Source: Desulfotruncus arcticus DSM 17038 (GTDB lineage Bacteria; Bacillota; Desulfotomaculia; Desulfotomaculales; Desulfallaceae). Taken from it: 64,000 nucleotides of DNA. The notes beneath the pieces were generated by a model, which searched no databases, was not told where the DNA came from, and saw nothing but the letters and a program-made list of their open reading frames with translations. Below, in pieces: positions 35,616 through 43,415 of the stretch (positions are counted from its first letter, which is position 1; every line of letters begins with the position of its first letter). The position numbers and the translations under genes were made by a program. The DNA lies in NCBI RefSeq assembly GCF_900113335.1, contig NZ_FOOX01000002.1:1-64000 (forward strand), written 5' to 3'.

Positions 35616-35872
35616 TCAGTAAAGTTTGCTGTAATTTTTCCCGCCCGGATGGGTTAGGCACTTGTTCCAAAGAAATACTCCGTACTTCGTCCGACCAATT
35701 GGCCTCACCACAAACTCCTGTATTTTCCCCATACGAATAAAAAGATCACTACTGAAGACTATTTTTCTGGAGGTTTCCAATGCCAGCAACCCCTCCCATA
35801 GATGCATCTCTGAGGGGTAACTCAAAAACTCAAGTTCATACTCGCCAAATTGAAAACGTTCATGTTTTAGCG
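35616..35872 (-). pseudogene. MBL-fold (FprA-like) diiron hydrolase fragment
   Basis: On the minus strand the frame reads HERFQFGEYELEFLSYPSEM, then HLWEGLLALE and KIVFSSDLFIRMG. H-x-W-E-G and F-S-S-D-L-F are signatures of the beta-lactamase-fold diiron domain of A-type flavoproteins. The N-terminal H-x-H-x-D-H motif and the rest are missing. The fragment begins directly after the stop of the flavin-binding protein gene. Confidence 0.65.
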
Positions 35873-35877
35873 CTCAT

Positions 35878-36249
35878 TCATAGGGTCTGAGTGGCGGAGC
35901 CTACTGTGATCTCCACGGCCGCCCTGGCCCAAGGAAATTTTTGTTTGACCGTATCAAATTGCGGCCCCGATTTTACAAAGGCCGCAGTACCCTTTATCAA
36001 AAAACCTGTCCCCGGCCCGCGAAGCCCTTCCACCTCCCGGCTGCCCATCGTAACCAACACCTTATTGTTCTTGACCACATTGGCTTCTGTTTGGTTCATA
36101 CCTCCGGCGGGAATCAATAAATTACCTTCTGTCGTAATTTGGATATAGCTATTCCACGTGTTCACTAAATGCGGTCCGTCTTCACCCAGAGTAGCTATAG
36201 CTACTACACCTTCATGCTCCAAAACCTGCGATAGCTTTTGGGAAACCAA
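35878..36249 (-). CDS. Pyridoxamine 5'-phosphate oxidase-family flavin-binding protein
   Basis: A protein of about 123 residues with the split-barrel FMN-binding fold: VLEHEGVVAIATLGEDGPHLVN in pieces, WNSYIQI, NLLIPAGGMNQTEANV, VLVTMGSREVEG, GTGFLIKGTAAFV. An ATG at 36267 is in frame, but AAAGGAG directly before the TTG at 36249 makes the TTG the better start. The role may be flavin reduction or storage; the substrate is unknown. Confidence 0.8.
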   Translation of the reverse strand: MVSQKLSQVLEHEGVVAIATLGEDGPHLVNTWNSYIQITTEGNLLIPAGGMNQTEANVVKNNKVLVTMGSREVEGLRGPGTGFLIKGTAAFVKSGPQFDTVKQKFPWARAAVEITVGSATQTL

Positions 36250-36344
36250 TAGATATACTCCTTTCATAACTTTATTTCATACTATTATGTACCCCGGCGC
36301 TGGATTCCATTCAGGTGTATCCGCTTATCCTAGGAAAATTCCCA

Positions 36345-36612
36345 TAATTAGGGCTTGCTGAACGAAATAAAAATTCAATACTCTCAACGGTTTGAGCGCA
36401 TATTTATCAAATTTAAGTGCAAGGAAAATGAAACAATTAATGCAAAAACCTTGTACTTTGGAAGCAGAACATGTTTAGCAAGTTGGGAAAATAATTCTAT
36501 CTGAAAGAGTTTATATTACCGTATAGCGCTTGTTTCGGTATAATCTGGTCTTTTAGACCCCTCATTATGACATTTTTATTTAAAAATGGATTTGTTCAGC
36601 AAGCCCTAATTA
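36345..36612. mobile_element. MITE or deleted IS with 19-bp terminal inverted repeats
   Basis: TAATTAGGGCTTGCTGAAC occurs at 36345-36363 and as perfect reverse complement at 36594-36612. The 268-bp element has no transposase frame. The GGGCTTGCTGAAC end resembles ends I recall for IS1182-like elements, which would make this a non-autonomous derivative. TAA/TTA at the ends may be part of the repeat or a target duplication. Confidence 0.82.
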
Positions 36613-36732
36613 AACGCCTCCGTTGAAGCAGATTAAGGATAGCTATATCTTGCCGGAGTTATGGATCTACGCGGCAAGGCAATAGTTGGCTTTGCAGCTA
36701 TAGCCAAGCTACAGTTAACAGCCATTGAAGTA

Positions 36733-36895
36733 TTATTATGAAAAAAAAGATCGTTAATCCCTAACCAGATGAGCAAAAAGGATCAGGCGATAGCATAGAA
36801 AGGGTATTGCCAACAGCCATTTCCGCCGATTGCTCATATAATCGACCAAAAGTTCACGTTTTTTAAGGAAATAAGATCAATCTTTATAACGCACC
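36733..36895 (-). pseudogene. Unidentified fragment with in-frame TGA
   Basis: On the minus strand, after GGGGGGTGATG, an ATG opens MVRYKD, then TGA, then SYFLKKRELLVDYMSNRRKW and a hydrophobic segment to a stop. It looks like a small broken membrane protein or a remnant. No family recognised. The rest of 36613-37015 shows nothing else but the hairpin at 36964. Confidence 0.3.
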
Positions 36896-36963
36896 ATTTT
36901 AATATATTGCGGGTTATGGTTGTAGCTTACATTACCACTGCATCACCCCCCGTAAAAGAAAAA

Positions 36964-36981
36964 TCTCCGTATATTTACGGA
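36964..36981 (-). terminator. Terminator
   Basis: CTCCGTA and TACGGAG pair across a 4-base loop, and on the minus strand a T-rich tract (ATTTTTCTTTT) follows. It lies downstream of the gene at 37016-37399. Confidence 0.75.
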
Positions 36982-37015
36982 GTTAAAAATCTAATTGTGT
37001 TACAGTTTGGTCGTA

Positions 37016-37399
37016 CTACGCATCAACAAGAATCACATCTGGCCTAAAAGTTTTTGCCAATCCACCATCAAACTCAACATAACCACTGGAATCTATCTTG
37101 GTGATTTTATGGGGTTTTGAACAATCGAAATCCCTTGTAAAACATCCCCCACCTGATCTGGTTATAATTACAGTGTCACCAACATTTGCTCCAAGCCTTT
37201 CTATTTGCTCTTGCCTTCTTTGGTTCCAGTAATGTTCGGTATCAATACTGGTAGATAATATTATTTTTTCCCCTTCTGGAGTTTTTATCAAAAACAAATC
37301 CGGGCTATCTCCTGTATGGTAAACATCGTAATAAACACATCCGCCTTCAAACTCTTGTCCATAGTATGGGCTATCTGGGTCTATAACTCTAACCTTCAT
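37016..37399 (-). CDS. Hypothetical protein
   Basis: A 127-residue protein from the ATG at 37399, behind GGAGTGAT. It begins MKVRVIDPDSPYYGQEFEGG and is rich in beta strands, with DTVIITRSGGGCFTRDFD and a C-terminal GGLAKTFRPDVILVD. The pattern suggests a small beta-barrel (SH3/KOW-like) protein, by impression only. No family recognised. Confidence 0.6.
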   Translation of the reverse strand: MKVRVIDPDSPYYGQEFEGGCVYYDVYHTGDSPDLFLIKTPEGEKIILSTSIDTEHYWNQRRQEQIERLGANVGDTVIITRSGGGCFTRDFDCSKPHKITKIDSSGYVEFDGGLAKTFRPDVILVDA

Positions 37400-37518
37400 C
37401 CGTATCACTCCTGTCACATAGTTTAGCTTTCTGGTTGTACTGTGCAATAAGATATGAGTAGTTTGTAATTTGGAAATTGTAGATGGTCGATAATGGAAGT
37501 TGACAAACCCAGTTTGAT

Positions 37519-37555
37519 GTTATATATTTATAACAATAAGTTGTATATTTCTAAC
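37519..37555. promoter_or_regulatory. Two tandem 16-bp operators
   Basis: GTTATATATTTATAAC (37519-37534, perfect palindrome) and GTTGTATATTTCTAAC (37540-37555, imperfect) lie 21 bp apart centre to centre, that is two helical turns, just before the ribosome binding site of the membrane-protein/XRE pair. They are likely the autoregulatory sites of the XRE protein. Confidence 0.65.
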
Positions 37556-37575
37556 ACCAGAGGAGGTATTTAATA

Positions 37576-37977
37576 ATGAAGTCAAAAACAATTCTTGTCC
37601 TATGGGTATCAATGCTTTCTGTTATTGTTCTTGGCCTATCTATTGTTGCAATAAGGTTACTTGGAAACAGCAATATCATCTCCGCATTACTGGTCATTAC
37701 TGGTGCATTATCACTCATTATCATTTCGTTCAATGTATTAAAAAGAGTAGTTAGTGACTTGAAAGAAGGTTTTCCAATACACGATGAGCGTTCAAGAAAA
37801 ATAAAGATGCACGCTGCAAGTTATTCATATTTCATCTCCATATATATATGGCTGGCACTTCTAGCTTTTCAAAAACACCTAAACCGAGACGATATTCTTA
37901 CCGCTGGTTTGCTTGGAATGGCAATTTCATTTTTTGTATCCTGGGCAGTATTAAGCAAGAGGAAAGGCCTTGAATAG
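37576..37977 (+). CDS. Membrane protein (DUF2178-like), partner of XRE regulator
   Basis: A 133-residue protein with two TM helices at about 6-28 and 34-54, a cytoplasmic segment with PIHDERSRKIKMHAASYSY, and two more helices. D-E-R-x-x-K-I-x-x-x-A resembles DUF2178. AGAGGAGG precedes the ATG. The stop TAG overlaps the ATG of the XRE gene (TAGATG), so they are coupled. The membrane protein probably senses and the XRE protein represses, as in other small pairs of this design. Confidence 0.72.
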   Translation: MKSKTILVLWVSMLSVIVLGLSIVAIRLLGNSNIISALLVITGALSLIIISFNVLKRVVSDLKEGFPIHDERSRKIKMHAASYSYFISIYIWLALLAFQKHLNRDDILTAGLLGMAISFFVSWAVLSKRKGLE

Positions 37978-38184
37978 ATGAAAACAAGAATAAAGGAATA
38001 TCGAGCACGGTCTAGCCTTACCCAAGCTCAGTTGGCTCAAAAAGTCGGTGTAAGACGAGAAACAATTGTATTTCTTGAAAAAGGTGAATATAATCCTTCT
38101 CTTAAACTTGCCGTAAAAGTTGCACGTGAATTAAACACAACTATTAATGAACTGTTTATCCTGGAAGATCACGATTATGATTAG
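37978..38184 (+). CDS. XRE/Cro-type regulator
   Basis: A 68-residue helix-turn-helix protein ([23 protein letters not shown] in pieces, then [15 protein letters not shown] and INELF). It belongs to the short Cro-like regulators that are cotranscribed with small membrane proteins in Firmicutes. It likely binds the tandem operators at 37519-37555. Confidence 0.88.
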   Translation: MKTRIKEYRARSSLTQAQLAQKVGVRRETIVFLEKGEYNPSLKLAVKVARELNTTINELFILEDHDYD

Positions 38185-38327
38185 TTTACTCATTTTTACC
38201 TAAGGGTATTGAGGGGTCAATTATTACTGTTTAACGAGATATGCTTAATGAAGTTCGCCTTAATCTGTTTTTGTAAGCAGTTTTTTTAACTGCATATAAT
38301 TTAGCTACTACGCCATAATCAGGCTGT

Positions 38328-38367
38328 AACGCCCGCTTATTCTTAATTTAAGATAACGAGGGCGTTT
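38328..38367 (+). terminator. Terminator-like hairpin
   Basis: AACGCCC and GGGCGTT pair at a distance of about 25 bases with T-rich sequence after. It would end the membrane-protein/XRE transcript. Confidence 0.5.
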
Positions 38368-38379
38368 TAAATTGACCGT

Positions 38380-38740
38380 CTAACTTCGCGGCTGCTTATT
38401 GCAACTTATGAATGTAGACCGCATCTTCCCAACCTCTCTCAAACTAATGATCGCCGCCCGGACGGTCAACCGGTTATCAGCGAATTGTCCGGTCTGGATG
38501 AATCCTATTCAATGGATTGACTCGCAAACAATATTTCCAAACTTTTTGCCTTTGGTCCAGCCAGGGCATGCTTGATATTCGCGCTTTCACTTCTGCTGGT
38601 GAACCATATTCCAGACATGATCGCCGGCTTGGCGTTTGCCTCAATGTCATCAGTAAAAGTGGCTACTTATCAACCTGCCGGTATTGTCAGTGCGAAAAAA
38701 CAGTTTCCCGGGTGTTGAACTCACTCTGGTAAATTGTTAT
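38380..38740 (+). pseudogene. Unidentified coding remnants
   Basis: Several short open stretches are visible, for instance LPNLSQTNDRRPDGQPVISE near 38430-38500 and a hydrophobic LIFALSLLLVNHIPDMIAGL near 38570-38630, in different frames. They look like the debris of one or two genes. I cannot identify them. Confidence 0.3.
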
Positions 38741-38859
38741 TAATGCCCCATGGTTCTTTCTTTTTTCTGATATGTTTTATTGAGGACAGGTTGGGGATTA
38801 GAAAAACTGATACCCAAGTATATTCACCATATCTTTTCGCTTGCTAAAGATTTAAGTTG

Positions 38860-38891
38860 TGTATATACTAAATATAAAATTATGTATATAC
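38860..38891. promoter_or_regulatory. Operator of the toxin-antitoxin operon
   Basis: TGTATATAC occurs at 38860-38868 and again at 38883-38891, about two helical turns apart, each nearly palindromic. The second copy touches the ribosome binding site. This suits autorepression by the ribbon-helix-helix antitoxin. Confidence 0.6.
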
Positions 38892-38908
38892 AGGAGCAGA
38901 TAAAAATA

Positions 38909-39181
38909 ATGAAAACTAATCTGACACCTATTAGATTTCCTACCGATCTTTTAACTGAACTAGGTAAATATGTTGGTGATGGCAATAGAAGTAAGTTTAT
39001 TATTGATGCTACACGTAAAGAACTACACAGGTTAAAACAAAGTAAGGCTATTCGTAATGTGGCGGGTATTTTTAACGAGAAGGATTATCCTGAACTAAAA
39101 ACATCGGAAGACTCTTCGAACTGGGTGCGAAAGATGAGAGAAGAATCTGAAGCCAGGAGGAGAGATCTCTTTGGCGAATAA
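38909..39181 (+). CDS. Antitoxin, ribbon-helix-helix type
   Basis: A 90-residue protein from the ATG at 38909 behind CAGGAGCAG. The N-terminus (LTPIRFPTDLLTELGKYVGD, NRSKFIIDATRKEL) has the beta strand and two helices of an RHH DNA-binding domain. The C-terminal half (GIFNEKDYPELKTSEDSSNW) would cover the toxin. Its end overlaps the toxin gene by 11 nt. Confidence 0.85.
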   Translation: MKTNLTPIRFPTDLLTELGKYVGDGNRSKFIIDATRKELHRLKQSKAIRNVAGIFNEKDYPELKTSEDSSNWVRKMREESEARRRDLFGE

Positions 39182-39560
39182 TAACGGCTTTCTTTTGGAT
39201 ACAACCATCCTTATAGATTTGTTTCGGGGACGGCAAGAGGCTATAGATTTCCTTGATCAATTGTTACAAGAAGGATCTCTTTGTGTATGCGCAATAGTGG
39301 TGGCGGAAATTTTTTCAGGTATCCGCCCTGAAGAGCTGTCCAAGGTTGAAGAGTTTGTTGAAGCAATGAATTATTATCCTGTTGAATATAGGACAGCAAA
39401 AAGGGCAGGTTTGTATAGGCGGGATTTTCAGAAAAAGGGAATTACCCTTAGCATATCTGACACCCTGATTGCCGCTACTGCTATCGAACATTCCCTTACC
39501 TTAGTTACGAAAAACGTACGACACTTCCCTATGACTGAGTTAAGTATTATTGAACATTAG
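39171..39560 (+). CDS. vapC: VapC-type PIN-domain toxin
   Basis: A 129-residue PIN-domain ribonuclease from a TTG start inside the antitoxin gene. Acidic residues of the active site are seen in FLLDTTILIDLFRG, VVAEIFSG and ISISDTLIAATA (quoted as LSISDTLIAATA). VapC toxins cut tRNA or rRNA unless bound by the antitoxin. All residues expected of an active enzyme are present. Confidence 0.9.
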   Translation: MANNNGFLLDTTILIDLFRGRQEAIDFLDQLLQEGSLCVCAIVVAEIFSGIRPEELSKVEEFVEAMNYYPVEYRTAKRAGLYRRDFQKKGITLSISDTLIAATAIEHSLTLVTKNVRHFPMTELSIIEH

Positions 39561-39606
39561 AGTTTTGGTGCCAAAAGATGGAAGAAGCTTTAATCTCCGA
39601 ATGGTT

Positions 39607-39771
39607 TCAACACCCCCCGCGGCACAAGGCCGGGGGCTTGCGGAGAAATCCGTCTCCGGCTATCTGTTTCCAATCTTTATCCGGGTCCAACTCGTCGGTT
39701 GCCCCGCTATTTATTTTGCCGTCAACTGACATTAACATAAAAAGTGTAGTCTCGACTCTGTTTTGTTTCAT
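39607..39771 (-). pseudogene. RibD-like reductase domain, N-terminal fragment
   Basis: After AAGGAGTGGAG on the minus strand, an ATG at 39771 opens ETTLFMLMSVDGKINSG, the first strand and NADPH-side motif of the RibD C-terminal/dihydrofolate reductase family, then DELDPDKDW. At residue 43 the frame turns into RKPPALCRGG and stops. The junction lies in a GC-rich inverted repeat (near 39611-39640: CCCCGCGGC and GCCGGGG). The rest of the enzyme is lost. Confidence 0.72.
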
Positions 39772-39896
39772 TATTCTTAAAGCTCCACTCCTTCAAGCGT
39801 AATAAGAACTCTTCCAAATCAAAAAGCGGTAAGAAATAATAGCTATCTATTTAGTACGTTAGTTGAACAGAATTTCACTGTTTTGGTTGGGTAATA

Positions 39897-40289
39897 TTAT
39901 TTATACTTCCTTGAATATATAAATTCTACAACCGGCAGTGTTACAAATGTAAGACAGACCACAATCAGCAAAGGATAATTCTTAATATCATTTAAATTTC
40001 CCCTTCCTTCAGAGATAAATAGAATTAAAGTTGACAATATCATTAACGCAAAGTAACTTATTTTGGCACTCTGTGCTACAATATGCATACCTAATTCGTC
40101 TTTCTTGGAAGACCCTTCATGGTCGCCCCAATTAAGAGCATTAAAAAAATACGACAAAGCCAGAAAGCTGCAGAATATAGAACCACCATCTATAGTTCCA
40201 AATCGCACCCATCTGTATATGGTAACTCCTGCAAGTGTACAAAAAACAGCAAAAGTTAAAATAATAAGGATTTTTTTATATTTATCCAT
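39897..40289 (-). CDS. Membrane protein, partner of second XRE regulator
   Basis: A 130-residue protein with four predicted TM helices and a cytoplasmic loop [20 protein letters not shown]. The D-E-x-G-x-H-I-x-x-x-A-x-x-S-Y pattern resembles the DERSRKI-x-x-AASYSY loop of the protein at 37576-37977, so the two are probably distant relatives. Its start overlaps the XRE gene by 8 nt. Confidence 0.7.
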   Translation of the reverse strand: MDKYKKILIILTFAVFCTLAGVTIYRWVRFGTIDGGSIFCSFLALSYFFNALNWGDHEGSSKKDELGMHIVAQSAKISYFALMILSTLILFISEGRGNLNDIKNYPLLIVVCLTFVTLPVVEFIYSRKYK

Positions 40290-40497
40290 GCTTTTTTTCT
40301 CCGTTTTTCGATGGTATAAATAAATTCTCTAAATTAGTTCCTAAATGTTTCGCTATATCAAAGGCCAGTTGTAAACTGGGATCATATTTATTGTTTTCAA
40401 TGGCGTTAATCGTTTGCCTGCTTACATTACATAACTCTGCTAATTTCCCTTGCGAAAAACTGTTTTTTTCTCTGTATTCCTTAATTCGGTTTTTCAT
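40282..40497 (-). CDS. XRE/Cro-type regulator 2
   Basis: A 71-residue protein ([41 protein letters not shown]) of the same short Cro-like group as the one at 37978-38184. Gene order relative to the partner is reversed: regulator first here. Palindromic TGTAAAA sites upstream are the likely operator. Confidence 0.9.
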   Translation of the reverse strand: MKNRIKEYREKNSFSQGKLAELCNVSRQTINAIENNKYDPSLQLAFDIAKHLGTNLENLFIPSKNGEKKHG

Positions 40498-40521
40498 TTT
40501 GCCACCACCATATTGGCGAAG

Positions 40522-40586
40522 TGTAAAAAGTATTTTACATCTGTATTATAAAATAAGACAAAGGAAGTGTCCAACTTATTTTACAC
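40522..40586. promoter_or_regulatory. TGTAAAA operator cluster
   Basis: A perfect palindrome TGTAAAA-AGTA-TTTTACA at 40522-40539 and another half site TTTTACAC at 40579-40586 lie upstream of the second XRE gene; one more GTGTAAAA occurs at 40662-40669. A 15-bp inverted repeat (AGACAAAGGA with TCCTTTGTCT) at about 40556-40599 overlaps and may be a terminator for leftward transcription from 40688. Confidence 0.6.
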
Positions 40587-40687
40587 CTCCTTTGTCTCAG
40601 ACGTATTTATAAACTTGGCCCTTTTTAAATTAACCTGCCCGTTAGCTGAATAACACCATCTGTGTAAAATACCTGCCCGGCTATTGA

Positions 40688-41050
40688 TTAAAATTTAAAT
40701 TCTTTGATCACTTTCCCGGGCGGCGGGATGTCCCCGTCGGCTTCGGAAAAGGTTAGCAGGTCCTCGTCCGGTGTTTGGCAATCAACTGCTTGATCCTTAT
40801 CTCCGGTGGGAGCTAGCATGGCGGCGGCACCCGCCTGGGTGTCCATCATGTCCAGTAAATTTAGTTCCGCCGGCTTAATGACCACGTACACCGGTTCGTT
40901 GGGATGAAACTGGCGCAGCTCCAGCAGGTTTTCATTAGTCAGCTCAATATCGCCCAAATTCACCCGGATGGACTGGACCCACCTGTTGCCCACTACTTTG
41001 TTAACAATTTCAATTTTTTTAATTTGCGCTTTAAAGTCGGCTTGGCGCAT
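40688..41050 (-). CDS. Hypothetical protein of the phage-like module
   Basis: A 120-residue protein. Its first 65 residues (IKKIEIVNKVVGNRWVQSIR, VNLGDIELTNENLLELRQF, EPVYVVIKPAELNL) look like a compact beta-rich domain; the rest is an acidic Pro/Asp tail. It resembles no family I know. It is the last gene of the leftward rep module and probably phage-derived. Confidence 0.6.
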   Translation of the reverse strand: MRQADFKAQIKKIEIVNKVVGNRWVQSIRVNLGDIELTNENLLELRQFHPNEPVYVVIKPAELNLLDMMDTQAGAAAMLAPTGDKDQAVDCQTPDEDLLTFSEADGDIPPPGKVIKEFKF

Positions 41051-41086
41051 TAATTATCCCTCCCGCTGTAATAATATCTTGGCAGC

Positions 41087-41503
41087 TTAAACCACCCCGG
41101 CCTTTTGCAGTTCCCGGAACATAAACTGGCAGGCTCTGGGGGTTCTGGCCAGCCGGGCCGCGACCTGCTCATAGTTCTGTTTCTGGCGCCCCACCAGCAG
41201 CGCCAGCCGGAACAGCTCGGCCTCGCTCCAGGCATGTTTGGTTTTGCGCCCGGGCCGGGCATTGAAGGCACTGATCCTCTGCCGCAGTTCGCCTGCCTGC
41301 GCATTATCCGCCTGAGCCGGTAGGGAGCATGGCGATAATTGTGCCCCGACAGCCGCGCCGGAGGCGGGGCAGGCGGTGGGGGTACAGACGGGATGCCCTG
41401 TGTCGCCGCAGCCCCGGCTATCCGCAAGGCTGTCCCAAAATACCCGGAGGTTGTTTTTCAGCACCTGCCCGTGCCGTATGTCAACTTTAATCAACAAATC
41501 CAT
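41087..41503 (-). CDS. SANT/Myb-like DNA-binding protein
   Basis: A 138-residue protein from the ATG at 41503 (GGGGTGAG upstream; the frame extends further but without a site). The C-terminal 55 residues (WSEAELFRLALLVGRQKQNY, EQVAARLARTPRACQFMFRE) match a three-helix Myb/SANT-type domain as seen in phage and plasmid proteins. The N-terminus is poorly defined. Part of the phage-like module. Confidence 0.65.
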   Translation of the reverse strand: MDLLIKVDIRHGQVLKNNLRVFWDSLADSRGCGDTGHPVCTPTACPASGAAVGAQLSPCSLPAQADNAQAGELRQRISAFNARPGRKTKHAWSEAELFRLALLVGRQKQNYEQVAARLARTPRACQFMFRELQKAGVV

Positions 41504-41547
41504 GTTCTCACCCCGTTTTGCAACTGATTTAACTTTTAAAAGCTGAT

Positions 41548-42570
41548 TTAATTCAGATACAATGATTTTAACAGCTGACGTTTTTGTTCCCGCCGGCGCA
41601 GCTCCCGCCGGTCCTCCGACCGGCTGACCCATTCAGCGTAGGGCCGGTCCGGGCCCAGAAAATTAGCTGCGTACTTGATATAGCGCGGCTCGGTGCCGAG
41701 CTTTTGGCAGTGGGCGGCGTAATTTTGGGCCGAGTGCAGCAGCTTGGCCGCACTCAGGCCTTCTTTCAGCCTGTCCAGCCAGCACCGGTAAGCCCGCTTT
41801 TGCTCTGCCTTCCGGGGATAGGCTGCCCAGAACGCTAAAAATTCAGAGTTGTATTCGCCTGCTTTGCCGGCCGGTGGTCCGGTTCCAGGCGCTTTTAAGC
41901 TGCCGGCGGCTTTTCCCACAGCCGGCGACGACCTCACACCTTCCTTCCGTATGCCGTACCGTAACGGAATTACAGCTTGATCTTCTTCCTGCTTTGGGGA
42001 ATATAAGGGGTTATGATATTCTTTTTTTAATATTTCTTTAAGTTTTCTTTCGGTATCCTCCCGGCCCTTGCCGTTGTTGGCCTCCGGCCGCCGGCGGGTT
42101 GGTGTTTTACCAACTTCCCGGTTGGTGTTTTGCCAACTTTGTGGTTGGTAATTCACCAACTCAGACTGTGCTTTACCGCCCGGATTGTTATCCGTGGTTG
42201 GTAAAACACCAACTGCTTGAACCCCGAGGTTGCTGCAAAGGATTTTGTTAAATTTTTCCCTGACGTCATTGCGCAGTGGCAAGGTCTGCCACTGGCCGCA
42301 GTCCTGATTCAGGCCAACCCGTTTCCCGTCGGTAAACAGAACCCGGGCCTGCACCAGCAGGTTGAGTTCCCTGGTGATGTCGCTCTTATCGATACCGGCC
42401 ACATTGAAATCACCCTTGCTCAGGACGGCGTATTTCCGGTTGCACCCGCAGCTCAGGCGGATGACCAGGAGAATTATTTTCAACTGCCGCTTGGTAAAGT
42501 TGGAGGTCAGAATAACCTCCAGCAGTTCGTTGGATATCCTGGTGAAATGATCAGTCTGAGGCTTGTCCAT
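41548..42570 (-). CDS. Phage replication protein (RepO-like)
   Basis: A 340-residue protein. The N-terminal 100 residues ([36 protein letters not shown]) are the winged helix of phage replication protein O/replisome organisers. A charged, low-complexity middle follows, and the C-terminus ([51 protein letters not shown]) is a helical domain often found at the end of such proteins. ATG at 42570 sits behind AGGTGAAAAGC. It would bind a phage origin, for which the palindromes at 42600-42677 are candidates. Confidence 0.82.
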
Positions 42571-42607
42571 GCTTTTCACCTGCCGGTAATGGTTTTTGAA
42601 TTTTGCC

Positions 42608-42677
42608 GGGGGCGAAAACCCCGGGGTACGTTTTCTTTAGCACCGTTAACTGACTGACCAGTCAGTTAACGGTGCTA
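42608..42677. repeat. Tandem palindromes beside the replication gene
   Basis: CCGGGG-GCGAAAA-CCCCGG (about 42607-42625) is followed by a 19-bp perfect inverted repeat (42638-42656 and 42659-42677, 2-base spacer, arms TAGCACCGTTAACTGACTG). There is no T-tract on either strand for the larger one, so a simple terminator is doubtful; origin or protein-binding site is possible. Confidence 0.65.
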
Positions 42678-42748
42678 ATAGCGGTTGGGTAAATTTTCAT
42701 TCTTGCGGCGGGTTGTAAACTGCCGGCTGTTGCTTATCTTTGCCGGCC

Positions 42749-42982
42749 TTAGGGTTTATTTTGCGATCTGTGAGCGCTAGGCCCAAAAAAAATATCGTCT
42801 GTTGCCACGCCAAAGAAACGGGCAATTGCTCTGGCATTTGGTAAACCGGGCACCCTTTTCCCGATTTCATACATGCCGATGGTGCTGGCCGGGATATTCA
42901 GCCGTGCGGCCAACTCCCTTTGCGTTAAGGCAGGCTCGTGTTGCTTCCGCAGTTCCGCTAAAGTCCATTTGGGCTTAGTCAC
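42749..42982 (-). CDS. XRE-type phage repressor-like protein
   Basis: A 77-residue helix-turn-helix protein (LTQRELAARLNIPASTIGMY, LPNARAIARFFGVATDDIFF). It is transcribed toward the replication gene and divergent from the YvrJ/endolysin genes. It likely controls the remnant phage module from the AT-rich intergenic region at 42983-43140. Confidence 0.88.
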   Translation of the reverse strand: MTKPKWTLAELRKQHEPALTQRELAARLNIPASTIGMYEIGKRVPGLPNARAIARFFGVATDDIFFGPSAHRSQNKP

Positions 42983-43226
42983 TTTGTTACCTCCTTTTAT
43001 TTCAAAACGTGAGCGTTAAGAATATTGTAATCACGATATGCAAGCGTGTCAATATAAAATTTGGCAACATGTCACAAACAGTGAGCGGATCTTGGCCAAA
43101 AAATTATTCGATCACTGTAAGCATTTGTGCTAATTTAAAACCGGTCGGGATATCCGGTTTTTTCCACAGGCAGTGGAGTACCGGCCGTCCAGCTGCCAAA
43201 AAAATTAAGTGAGGTGCCATGCGGTT

Positions 43227-43415
43227 ATGGAAGAACTGATGAAACTGATTGCGAATTACGGCTTTCCGATGGTGGTGGCGGGATTCCTTCTAGTAAGGCT
43301 GGAGCCGCTGATTAAGGAGCTGCAAAAATCCATTACACTGCTGACGCTGGTGGTGGCCAGGCAGTCGGAGGTGGATGTGGAACAAATGCGCCGGATTGTG
43401 GAAGGCGGCAGCTGA
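43227..43415 (+). CDS. YvrJ-family small membrane protein
   Basis: A 62-residue protein (MEELMKLIANYGFPMVVAGF, LLVRLEPLIKELQ). One TM helix with N-Y-G-F-P-x-V-V and a charged tail is the YvrJ pattern; these genes sit next to lysins and may be holin-like. ATG at 43227 is 10 nt after GAGGTG. The stop overlaps the start of the lysin gene (TGATG). Confidence 0.82.
   Translation: MEELMKLIANYGFPMVVAGFLLVRLEPLIKELQKSITLLTLVVARQSEVDVEQMRRIVEGGS

Noticed and set aside
39578-39802. A 74-residue plus-strand frame behind vapC
   Set aside because: It is antisense to the RibD fragment, which has a ribosome binding site and a recognisable motif.
41050-41427. A 125-residue minus-strand Pro/Arg-rich frame
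   Set aside because: It is a shadow of the SANT/Myb-like gene in another frame and has the biased composition expected of GC-rich shadows.
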